From Rheum nobile (Eukaryota > Streptophyta > Magnoliopsida > Caryophyllales > Polygonaceae): a DNA stretch of 64,000 bases. This document shows, one piece after another, positions 54,947-64,000 of the stretch. The translations under genes were made by a program, and so were the position numbers. Position 1 is the first letter of the stretch; each line of letters starts with the position of its first letter. The stretch spans positions 3,658,001 through 3,722,000 of the forward strand of contig WOAB01000098.1 in the NCBI GenBank assembly GCA_027886185.1. Direction: 5' to 3'. A model generated the notes under the pieces. The model searched no databases. It saw nothing but the letters and a program-made list of their open reading frames with translations, and was not told where the DNA came from.

Positions 54947-55120
54947 CCGCGATCGTGGACAAATTTCCGCGACCGCGGAATTTCCCCTGAATCAACACCA
55001 ATTTTAAGCCCTTCTACAGAAACTTTTCCGTGATCGCGGAAAACCCCCTGGAGCTTCAGTATGTCTCGTCAATTTTTTCGAAGAACCTCCGCGACCGCGG
55101 AATGAGAGCCGCGACCGCGG
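54947..55120. repeat. Dyad pairs in the RNase H-integrase spacer
   Basis: 12-mers start at 54947/54967 and 55089/55109 (both 20 bp), with a single copy at 55028. The first pair is translated in frame with RNase H as FPRSW, then FRDRG. The copy at 55028 has a CG to TG change that creates the stop at 55031-55033. Confidence 0.9.
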
Positions 55121-55159
55121 AACTGCCTTTGACTCATCCTCCGAACTTGTTTCTGAAGA

Positions 55160-56460
55160 GTTACTTCTTGGGCTCCGCATACTCAAGCCATGGTATGCCA
55201 ACATGGTAAACTTTCTTGTTCGAGAAGAGTTCCCGCCCAACTTTTCTAAAGCACAAAAGGACAAGATACGACGCGAGTCTCGATTCTATGTGTGGGATGA
55301 CCCCTACCTTTGGAGGCACTGTGTTGACCAGGTAATCCGTCGATGTCTCTCGGATAATGAGGTACAATCTGTTTTAGCTTTTTGTCATTCTCATGCATGT
55401 GGGGGCCACTTTGGGGCAAATAAAACTGCTAGGAAGGTGTTGGACGCATGATTTTATTGGCCACACATCTTTCGGGATGCATATGCCTTTTGTAAATCCT
55501 GTGATCGATGCCAGAGAGTTGGGAATATATCTCGAAGGAATGAGATGCCACAATCATCATTAATCTTTTGCGAGATTTTTGATGTTTGGGGCATTGACTT
55601 TATGGGACCATTTTCTAACTCCTTCGGGAACTTCTATATTTTTCTTGCGGTGGACTACGTTTCCAAGTGGGTGGAAGCGAAGGCCACCAAGACTGATGAC
55701 TCTAAAGTGGTGGCAGATTTTCTGAAGAAACGCATTTTCTCTAGATTTGGCATCCCCAAGGCTTTGATAAGTGACAGGGGAACTCACTTTTGCAATAGAA
55801 CTGTAAGCGCCCTGATGAAGAAATACCATGTCATACAGAAAGTTTCCACCGCTTACCATCCACAGACCAATGGGCAAGCTGAAGTGTCCAATAGAGAGAT
55901 CAAAACAATCCTTGAGAAGACGGTGGCCCCAAATAGGAAGGATTGGAGTTTGAGACTAGATGATGCACTCTGGGCTTATCGTACTGCCTACAAGACACCC
56001 ATCAGGATGTCACCCTACAGATTGGTGTTCGGAAAAGCTTGTCACCTTTCAGTGGAGCTCGAGCACAAGGCATTTTGGGCTGTAAAAAATTGCAACATGC
56101 GAATTGATGAAGTTGGAGAATTTCAAAAGTTACAGCTGTAATAATTAGAGGAACTGCGACTTGAAGGTTATGATAACACAGTCATGTACAAGGAAAAGAC
56201 AAAGGCCTGGTACGACAAGAATATTTTGAGAAAGGATTTTAAGCCAGGAGACAAAGTCCTATTATTTATGTCTCGCCTTCGTCTCTTTCCGGTAAACTCC
56301 GATCCCGTTGGGCCATGCCCTATGTTGTTGCTCGCGTCTTCCCCCACGGCGCGGTGGAGCTGTATGATACTGACGCGCAGTCAGTGTTTAAGGTGAATGG
56401 TCAAAGGTTGAAACCCTACCATGAAGGTTTTGACACCAGCGTCATAGAAGAGACAGACCT
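55160..56460 (+). pseudogene. Athila-like integrase, one stop in the zinc domain
   Basis: The lead-in WYANMVNFLVREEFPPNF is followed by the HHCC zinc domain (HSHACGGHFG...CKSCDRCQ), interrupted by a TGA at about 55449-55451. The core has the first aspartate in VWGIDFMGPF, the second in LISDRGTHF and the glutamate in NGQAEVSNREIKTILEKT. ALWAYRTAYKTPIRMSPYRL and WYDKNILRKDFKPGDKVLLF follow after a TAATAA near 56139. The three DDE residues remain, but the stops prevent a full protein. Confidence 0.9.
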
Positions 56461-56675
56461 TACAGACTCCGAAGTTGACAATTGATCACCTTAGATGAGT
56501 CGAGCCATGACGTTAACTAAGGCGCTGCTCGAGAGGCAACCCGAGGTATGAAATTATTTTCTTGTTTGTTTTTCTTTCTATTTTATTATTGTTTGTTTTG
56601 TTTTTGTTTTAGACTAACCTACAGGTAGGAGACCAGAGCCAAATTCGAAGACGGTGTTCCACACTAGAAACTTTT

Positions 56676-56794
56676 CCGCGGGCGCGGAAAATTTTCTGCG
56701 GTCGCGGAAAAGTCATTGTAAGTCCCCTGACCTGAATATATATATAAAGTTCGACGATTGACCCGTGATCGCGGCCTTATTTCCGCGATCGCGG
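56676..56794. repeat. Two dyad pairs in the 3' noncoding region
   Basis: 12-mers at 56676/56696 and 56763/56783, both 20 bp apart, with no coding frame here. The pattern is therefore kept outside coding sequence too. Confidence 0.9.
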
Positions 56795-57852
56795 CCCAGC
56801 TGTCTGCGTTTTATTTTGAGAGACGGTGCGCATCATGATGCCAAGGAGGAGACATTAGCCCTACATTTGTATTTGGGACCGATGATGGCCTGACATTCGA
56901 CAGTTGGCGAGGAGGAACGACAGAGCCCACAACACGATTACATCTGGGCTCCATTTCTGTGTTCATTGAAGGTCGTGCAGCCCCGATTCTTTGATGTACC
57001 ACTACACCTTACAGTGGATTTATTTGGTTGCACGGTGGAGATTGTTTGAAGACCCGCGCAACACCAGCGACTTGTGCTTTTATTGATAGACCGCCAGCAA
57101 CAACTTCCAAGTCCAAGCCAACTCGGCGACGGTTGTGAGTACTTTTCTGCTTTCCCTGTGCTTCATCTTTTTTGTCTTTCATTACATTGAGGACAATGCA
57201 AGGTTTAAGCATGGGGGAGTGTTCTATACTTGCTAGTCATCTGAGGAAGAACAGAAAAAAAAATAAAAATAGAAAAAGTCAAAAAAAATTGAAAAAAGAC
57301 AAAAAAATAAAATCATGGGCTAAGTCGAAAACCCGCAAGGGTGGCTTAGGTAATAAGCAGGTGGCTTGGACCAGCATTAGGTTGGGGTAATAATTGGTCA
57401 AGAGTGATGTGAGTTTTATGTGAGCCCATCTATTGAAAAATGAAATGAGTGGCTTGGTGAAAACCCGAAAGGGTGCCTTGGCAAAATGAGTGAAAAGAAG
57501 AATATTGATTTTTAGGATTCCTCATTTTTCCTGGCGTGGTGACATAAGAAGAGGTGATATAAGGAGGATTCGGGTAGGTCACTCTGGGAGGTATAAGAAG
57601 ATATATGGAGGATAGGATAGGATTAGATTTTATTTATTCACTCTATGGTGTTCGGGTTAAGCTTGGGGGAAGTACTCTGCTTTCCTTTAAGCTTGGATGG
57701 TGTATGTGTTGTGTTTATTGTGTTGGTGCCTTGGAGAATCATGTTTAGGTGGAATTCTTAGTGGAGATGATTTTTTTCTGTGCTTCCAGAGACCTTGGGG
57801 ATTTGATTGGAGGAGTAGATTTACATTAGCTTACTCGAGGACGAGCAAGGTT

Positions 57853-57868
57853 TAAGCATGGGGGAATT
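57853..57868 (+). other. Polypurine tract of the Athila-like element
   Basis: AAGCATGGGGGAATT directly precedes the 3' LTR. A related GCATGGGGGAGTG occurs upstream at about 57209, as often in Athila 3' regions. Confidence 0.7.
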
Positions 57869-59218
57869 TGATCAGCACTACTTTGTAGTATTTATCTAGG
57901 ATTTATTATCGGTGTTTTGGGTACCATTTGGATGAGTTTAGAGCGTTATTGTGAAATATGGAATTGAGGAGTAGAAGTATGGATATGGTGGTTTGGAGAA
58001 GCTTAAAAGAAGACATTAAGAAGATGAGAAGAAAACCCCAAGAAGACGAAGCGAAAACCAAGAGAAATTGTGCTACAGGAGCCAAACCGCGGTCGCGGGG
58101 CTGAGGGCCGCGGTCATGGAACACACCCAAGGCGGAGGAGAAAACACGAAGATCCGCGATCGCGGAAGAGCAAGGCCGTGGTCGCAGAAAAGCCGAGAGC
58201 AAAAGTGATTTTTCCGCGTTCGCGGAATATCCTCCGCGGTCGCGGAAATCAGCATCAGACGCGGGTCCGAGAATTTCCGTTTCGTCCGAAGTTGAAGTTA
58301 TTTTATTTCCTATTTTCTTTTCTTTATTCCGTTTTATTTCCTTTTAAGATATTTTTCCTTTCCCTTAGACTAGGGTTTTGCTAGGTTTTCTATATTATTA
58401 GTTTCCTAGCAGCCACTTTAGTTATCATCGATTATTCCATTCAATATTGTTTTTCCCTTTGAGTTTTATGTTTCAAGACTATGAAGAACTAAGCAACTTT
58501 TGCTTAGTCCGACGATTGAAGCCTTCGTTTGAATAATGGTTGTGAGGTTATAATTTTGTTTCTTTTCCCTTGAATGTATTGATTCTCTTGTGCTTCATCC
58601 CATTGATTCTTACTGATTTGACTGGCCTGATCATCTAGTTGATATTAGTAATTGTCTATTGCTAGGGTTTGGTAATTACTGTTTGAGTTACCTTATTCAT
58701 GAGTAGCAACTGCAATATTCTAAGAACTGTTTGGACTGGTTTATTGTAGAAAGAATTGATTGCATGCAATAGTATGACTGTTTGCTACTCTTGCATGTAT
58801 CTATTGAAATTCTTGTGTTCATTGCTGCTGTTGAATTAAATCATGGAGGTTTTCCTGGTTATTTAATAGTTAGTATTCTCAGGGTCTGTTTGTCCTGTTT
58901 ATAACTTAAGAAAAGGAATAGGAACATTCATAGGAAGGAATTAGAGATAATCTAGGATCAACCAATTGAATGAATGGTGGATATTTGTCTGGCTAAGTAC
59001 TTTTTCCCAATCGATTACAACCTTTGTTTTGATTTACTTTTATTTACTTTGTTACTTGCAAAACAAACCAACAAAACCCCCCTTTGTTACCTTTGACATA
59101 CACTTTTGCACTTAGAAAGATTACTTCTTCCCTGTGGGATTCGACCCTTGCTTACCAGACTACATTAGTTAGGTTTTTTAAAGATTATTTTGTTTAGGTG
59201 TCACGACAACGCCTATCA
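57869..59218 (+). repeat. 3' LTR of the Athila-like element
   Basis: 1350 bp, TGATCAGCAC to GCCTATCA, followed by the ATATG duplication. Few differences from the 5' LTR imply a fairly recent insertion. Confidence 0.93.
58087..58245. repeat. Three dyad pairs in the 3' LTR
   Basis: 12-mers at 58087/58108, 58154/58176 and 58214/58234, the same 21, 22 and 20 bp spacings as in the 5' LTR. The two LTRs differ at several CpG positions inside the dyads. Confidence 0.88.
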
Positions 59219-59417
59219 ATATGGCTCTGACATTGTTTGCCAAATTGGCCAGGAACAACAAACCTTTATATCAAGTTTGATGTGCTCCTGTAGAGGGCTG
59301 CATTATGAGAATTATTGTGTGGATCATATCTATGGTAACAATGTTTGGAGGATCACTCATAAGCAATTACTCGTGTATTTGGTTACACAAAAATATGCTA
59401 TATTGTATTTTCTATAG
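59219..59417 (+). pseudogene. Reading frame interrupted by the Athila-like insertion (right part)
   Basis: Beginning with the second ATATG target copy, the frame reads SDIVCQIGQEQQTF, CSCRGLHYENYC and NNVWRITHKQLL to a stop at 59417. It is in phase with 43100-43271 once the element and one duplication copy are discounted. No family is recognised. Confidence 0.4.
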
Positions 59418-59419
59418 GA

Positions 59420-59930
59420 TAAATTATTGCAGACCACACTAACATATAGGGCATATTGTCGTAAATCACCCGGATTATGATATTATCGAAAATCACCATA
59501 ACATCACAATAAAGCCATCCATCTTAGTTTACCGTCTAAAAACCATTTTATCCATGTATACGCCCATTAATCTCCGTTTTTTAACATAAGTGCCTATTAT
59601 CACACCTAAATTCTAAGCTACAATGCATTTTATTGTTATTATTATTATAAAATAACCCTCATTTACAGATATAAGCATGTCCTCTAAGATAGAATAAAAA
59701 TAAAAAGATAAAAAAAAGTAGTGCCAATCATCCCTAAATAATAAATGGATCAATCTATATACTATTACTAAAGTCATAAGTCTCTCTCCTATTTGTCACA
59801 CATCTAGCTATCTCAAGTCATCTATTTAATTTGTACATTTACCTATTCATCCTTCTATTTTTCTCCAAATTGCTTCATCCTTTTCTATCAAGATTCCATA
59901 TAAAATAGTGGTAGTCTGGTAAATCGGAGC
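59420..59930. other. AT-rich DNA; no gene seen
   Basis: Low-complexity AT-rich sequence downstream of the interrupted reading frame. Nothing recognisable. Confidence 0.4.
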
Positions 59931-59934
59931 TCCC

Positions 59935-60540
59935 AGAAAAACGCTCCCAATGGGGAGTCGGCCCTAGCTTTGGCTGGGCTGACCAGAAGTTCCCTACCTC
60001 TGCCGCTCCGACCGAGCCCTTGGCTGTAGCCATATGGAATCCTAACCCTTATCGCTCCGACCGAGCCCCCAATCCACACCGCAAAAAATAGTAAACCCCC
60101 ACCGAGCCCACTCCTCCACCTCTTCCTTTAACCCACATCTCGCACTCGAGCCCCCGACCCGTGCCGGCCTCCGGCTCTTCCTGTCTGCACTGCCATCGCA
60201 ACCACACCCACCACTTGCCGAATCCTGATCCCCACGCCCCTGCTTGACCGCGCCCAAACCCACACTGAGTCGCCCCGCTCCAAGACAAACCCTAGATCTG
60301 CTGGCTCGCCTCGCTGGCAGCTTCGCTAGACGCCTTGGAGGTGGAGATGTGTGCCGCCGACGAGGTCTTCTTCCGCGGCCAGATCCTTCTGTTTCGCCAC
60401 TCTGTCAGCTTCGCCTCCACCGCCGCAACCGCTTCCAACCTAATCAGGACCATCTCGAGATCGGAATCCATGGACCGCAACACCGAATCCGGATTCCAGT
60501 ACTCCAGCACCGCCTGCAGTAGCCCGCAGTAGCCGGAGCT
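59935..60540 (+). pseudogene. GC-rich island with a possible captured kinase-regulator-like fragment
   Basis: About 600 bp of GC-rich DNA lies within AT-rich surroundings. On the plus strand, 60335-60532 is open and includes ADEVFFRGQILLF, which resembles the ADELFFKGQ(I/L)LP segment of plant membrane-associated kinase regulators (MAKR/BKI1-like), followed by a serine-rich tail. The CTCCGACCGAGCCC word occurs twice (about 60006 and 60054). No complete gene is present, so a transposon-captured exon is the likeliest reading; chance similarity is possible. Confidence 0.35.
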
Positions 60541-60544
60541 CGAG

Positions 60545-62099
60545 CACCTGGGCAGGATTTCTTAATTCTATAAAAAAAAATACTTATAACATATAAAAAA
60601 TTATTATTAACATAATACTCTTATTTGCATATCCTAAAATATATTCCTTATTATTTAAATTTGCTTAATACCAATCTATACAAAATACAAGAGGAACGCC
60701 ACTTCTTTTTTAATTATTATAGTTTTTGCTATACATACATTTTTTCCGATTTTTATTTTTAGATATGCACAATAAATGTCTCTTTTATAATGTTAAACCA
60801 TTGTCATGTGAGACCATAGACCCCAATGTATCATTCAATAAAATATTTCCTTCTTTCAAGCGGTCCAAAGAAAACTTTTTTTTAAGATGATAATGCAAAA
60901 GAGGGTACAGAAGACCAACTTTCTACTTTCCGTAACAAGAAATCTATGAAGCATAAAGAAGACTAAGTTGTTTGCATTTTGGAATACAAGTTATTAGTTA
61001 TTGAATCAGATAGTTCTAGGATTTCATATTTTATCAAATTATTGTCAGGCATTTTATTATTAATAGTTTGTATTTAATATTTTTTATTATTAATATTATA
61101 TATGACATAATTGGTATTAATCTTTTTAGTTTTGTTTTGAATTTAATTGATTGCTATTAATTTTAACATTATTACAAATTTATTATAATTAATTATTATT
61201 TATAAATAACAAATATTTATTTTCAAGATCCCGATGAGGAACGTACAAAGCTTGAGTTGGACAAAGAAAAATCCAAACTTTATTACAAAGCTTGAGTTGG
61301 AGAAAGAAAAAAGCAAATAAAATACATATGAGGAACGTAAAGTTTCTTAATATAATATAAGCTTGGATTTTGTTTTACTTTTATAAAACAAATATACAAG
61401 TTTAATGTTCCAATTTCGATATTATTAGTGTATATGTTTAGTCCATTCATGTATTTTATGAGCTACTAAACATCCCTAGATCTTAGTGTGAATAATGATT
61501 ACATGTTCCTTATTAAAAGATACTAAAAAATTTCTAAATACTGAAATGAAAATAACACCGATTTTTTCTTCTAAATAGGATGATAAAACACATTATGTTT
61601 ATATCACTTTGGCCGATGATCAACTTTGATTGTGATAATATCACCATCAATTGCAACGATCACTTAGGTATACAGCACAAATTCTTTTCACAAGAACTGG
61701 AATTACCATAGAAATATGACTATAGAGCATTTCAATGATAGCCAATAGGGATTTTAAGGAAGTAAATCGAAAGAGTAGGATAAAATTTGAGTTCTTTAGG
61801 AGGATTAAATGATTGGCTTGTTAATACTTAATCTACTGCTACAATTAAAACATACCCTTTCTCTCTCTCACGTACAACTGTGTCACGTGTCACCCTTTCC
61901 TTTCCCCCATTTTTTCTTATTTTCTGTTCTTTTTTATTTACTACTATAATTTAAACAAATTCCTTCTCCTACCCCATAATTATGCCACGTGTCACTCCTT
62001 CCTTTTTTCCCATTTTCCTTATTTTCCTTATTTTTTGTTCTTTTTTTATTTTTTCTACAGAACCACGTTCTATAACTGCTGATCTCCTCTCCCACGAGT
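60545..62099. other. AT-rich intergenic DNA with small duplications; no gene seen
   Basis: Noncoding. It contains a direct repeat of about 30 bp (ACAAAGCTTGAGTTGGA type) at about 61247 and 61286, and a duplicated CACGTGTCAC-plus-C/T-rich segment at about 61873 and 61985. Confidence 0.5.
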
Positions 62100-62815
62100 T
62101 GTAGACAATTTTATCCTTCCTCTTTCTTGAAGGAGTTGTGTCATTTAATCAAATATGCAATTACTGATTATGAAGTGGGACCGTTTATGGAGATATATTA
62201 TCCGGTAATTTTAGGTAGTCATAGTGCTTTGCTAGAAGTCAACTATGATTTATAGACTATATGTTATAAAATATGTCATAAAGTCTATTGCTATTATTAC
62301 CGGATCCTACGAGGTCACACCCTTAGAGTTTGGGTTGGATCAGTTTAATGAGAGACATATTATATAAGGTATATGATATAAAGTTATATATGATATAACT
62401 TGGAAGATAAGGTTTGTTAATAATAATAAGTTATTATTAATAATAAAAGATATACTTATTTAGGAAATAAGATATCTACATATGACAATATAAAAGCAGG
62501 GCTTTTAGGAAAAGCCCATAACCCTAATTCACTAAGAGAAACACGGCTGCCTCCTTCTCCCTGGAGCTCTCCTCGTTCGCCTTCGTTCTTCGCTCTAGCA
62601 ACCGAGTCCTAGGCGATCCAGATCCAAGCTCGGTGGACCAAATAGAGGAGTCACACGTGAGGCTCTATTCTCTCCATTCCAGCAGGTTGAAACACGCATC
62701 AAAAGGTATTTGATTCTTCCTATCTATGATCTATTTGGTTTATGCATGAGATCCTTGGTTAGATGTTAGGAAAACGTTTCCTGTAATTCCGCTTTACGCA
62801 TCTAAAATCCCTACA
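62100..62815 (+). mobile_element. 5' LTR of a further LTR retrotransposon (lineage unknown)
   Basis: TGTAGACAAT at the start and ATCCCTACA at the end give matching TGTAG/CTACA termini. A TATA box lies at 62489-62496 and a PBS follows at once. Size and structure would suit a Copia element, but no coding sequence is in the window to prove it. The 3' LTR lies outside the window. The exact start is inferred from the end-inversion only. Confidence 0.6.
62489..62496 (+). promoter_or_regulatory. TATA box of the right-hand LTR
   Basis: TATAAAAG followed by GC-rich, CT-rich transcribed-type sequence with ACCCTAATTC. It probably drives the element's transcript. Confidence 0.5.
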
Positions 62816-62816
62816 G

Positions 62817-62829
62817 TGGTATCAGTTGC
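62817..62829 (+). other. Primer-binding site (tRNA-Met-like)
   Basis: TGGTATCAG matches the first nine bases of the tRNA-Met PBS and TTGCC follows instead of AGCC. It starts one base after the LTR. Confidence 0.6.
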
Positions 62830-64000
62830 CTCTTGCATAAATTGATTAGATCAAGTTTAGAGTTTTAAATTTTGATGCATGTTCATGATTGTCTTGATTC
62901 AAATTAAGTGGAAAATTGATATATAGGTTAATTTGCATGATTAAAATTATGATTTTAATTGATTGAATTAGTAAAGTTGAAGAACTTTATGAACAAATAT
63001 GCATGTAAAATTATTCTACACATACTTGATTCATGTGATTTAATTATGCAAGAGATATGATTTTTTGGCATGTTTTAAATCATTAAATGAAGATTTGATT
63101 TTCATAAGATGAATCAACTACCCAAATTTTGGTTTTTATCGAAATGTTCGATGGCTGGTTATAATTATGCGGTCCTGCAGATGGAACAATCGTATAAGTT
63201 TTACAACATGAAATTCTGCATTAATTTGTTAACGCAACTAGTTCTGTGGTCCTGCTTTAATTCTGAACATTAGAATATGATATTATGCTTTAGACCATGA
63301 TATTATGCTTTAATTGTTAACGCTTTCGGTTTTCAAAAGAATTGTTCGGCTTTCCAGAATTGTTCGGCTCACGGTCCTGCGGTGGCTGGTTTGGGCCGGA
63401 CCCGGGTCGGCCCACAGGGGCTGCGTGGTTCGGTGGGAGCGGGTTGGTCCGGGTGTGACTCGGACATGACTCAGTCCGGTTGGGTAGATTTGGCGTTTTA
63501 GGATAATTTCCTAAACTATAAGATAAGATCTTATTTATTTAATTGGATAATATTTGATATCATCTAAATTATATAATTTCCTAAAAGTTGTTAGGATAGA
63601 TTCCCACTAGATTTAGATATGGATATTTGATATATTATCTTGTTGATGCATATCTTATCCAATAATGCATTTTAATGATTAATTATGATTAATACTATAT
63701 ATTATTTTTAATTTGAATTAAGAATTTGATATTAAATTGTTTAGGTCATGAGATGATTTATTTAATTTGACATGTTTTTAGTTAAATTAATTAATGCTAT
63801 TAATTAGATTAATATTATTAATAATATTTGATATTATTCCATGCATTTTTATGATATTATGATATTATTGCTTGCATGAGGTGACTAGTATGGCCCACAC
63901 TAGGATAGATAATTAGGATCTGCGTATCGTTATGTTTTTCTTGTACACGATCTGCGTATCGTTATGTATTTTTGTAATTTAAATTTCTACAAGAGAGTTT
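62830..64000 (+). mobile_element. Leader of the right-hand LTR element, running off the window
   Basis: About 1.2 kb of AT-rich DNA without ORFs follows the PBS, with a GC-rich patch near 63370-63480 and a GATCTGCGTATCGTTATGT repeat at about 63918 and 63949. A long noncoding leader or a large non-autonomous element would both fit. Confidence 0.4.

Larger units (their letters stand above)
56461..57868 (+). other. Athila-like 3' noncoding region; no env-like ORF
   Basis: About 1.4 kb between integrase and the 3' LTR has no significant frame, so the env-like gene of some Athila elements is absent. It contains dyad pairs at 56676-56794, two AAAACCCGMAAGGGTGSCTT repeats (about 57329 and 57460), and a purine-rich GCATGGGGGAATT just before the LTR. 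Confidence 0.75.
43272..59218 (+). mobile_element. Complete Athila-like Ty3/gypsy retrotransposon, 15.9 kb with two nested insertions
   Basis: Two LTRs (43272-44626 and 57869-59218), both TGATCA...CTATCA, are flanked by a perfect ATATG target duplication (43267-43271 and 59219-59223). The PBS is complementary to tRNA-Asp, as in Athila elements. Gag, protease, RT, RNase H and integrase are in the usual order on the plus strand. No env-like frame lies between integrase and the 3' LTR. A hAT-type MITE (45228-45698) and a CRM-like element (47429-53070) are inserted in it. Removing them leaves about 9.8 kb. In-frame stops, a frameshift and an RNase H deletion make it non-autonomous. Confidence 0.95.

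Noticed and set aside
60292..60510. Minus-strand 72-codon ORF in the GC island
   Set aside because: It overlaps the plus-strand frame that has a recognisable motif and has none of its own.

Overview
This is a transposon-rich stretch of nuclear DNA from a flowering plant, almost certainly a eudicot. The evidence is AT-rich intergenic sequence, plant-type spliced introns, nested Ty3/gypsy elements, plant L1 LINEs, MITEs and one recognisable plant gene. I could not fix the species from sequence alone. No bacterial, organellar or CRISPR features were seen.

The one host gene I recognise is MRL1 (minus strand, 21227 down to 8776). It encodes the chloroplast pentatricopeptide-repeat protein that in Arabidopsis and Chlamydomonas stabilises processed rbcL mRNA. 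I assembled 19 exons with consensus splice sites and continuous phase, giving 1147 codons plus stop. Its introns carry at least three MITE-like insertions and a hairpin.

Layout. 1-3872: a minus-strand chromovirus-type LTR (1493-3872) with a PBS and an unknown internal ORF on its left and a polypurine tract on its right. About 4.1-7.24 kb: a Helitron-like unit carrying a decayed RPA70-like gene. 8.8-21.2 kb: MRL1. 21.5-26.9 kb: a foldback repeat, AT-rich DNA and a broken LINE. 26.9-28.9 kb: LTR plus integrase remnant of a CRM/Reina-like chromovirus. 28.9-35.2 kb: a Tekay/Del-like element with 2.7-kb LTRs, decayed pol and a truncated 3' LTR. 35.2-37.2 kb: a block rich in ATTGTTCAA. 37.2-41.3 kb: a nearly complete LINE ORF2. 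42.2-43.3 kb and 59.2-59.4 kb: an unrecognised plus-strand reading frame split by the next element. 43272-59218: a complete Athila-like element (PBS complementary to tRNA-Asp, 5-bp TSD ATATG) that itself contains a hAT-type MITE in gag (8-bp TSD) and a 5.6-kb CRM-like element in its protease (5-bp TSD CCTTA). 59.9-60.5 kb: a GC-rich island with a possible captured host-gene fragment. 62.1 kb to the end: the 5' LTR and start of another LTR element.

The most unusual signal is a CpG-rich 12-bp near-palindrome, consensus CCGCGRYCGCGG. It occurs as pairs whose starts are 20 bp apart (12 pairs at exactly 20 bp, three at 21, three at 22). The pairs lie in the LTR of the Tekay-like element and in the LTRs, gag-protease spacer, RNase H-integrase spacer and 3' noncoding region of the Athila-like element. 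In both families some pairs repeat every 69 bp exactly. Because 20 is not a multiple of 3, the two halves of a pair encode different peptides (PRSW/PRPR-like, then RDRG), so the constraint looks DNA-level rather than protein-level. I know of no description of this arrangement.
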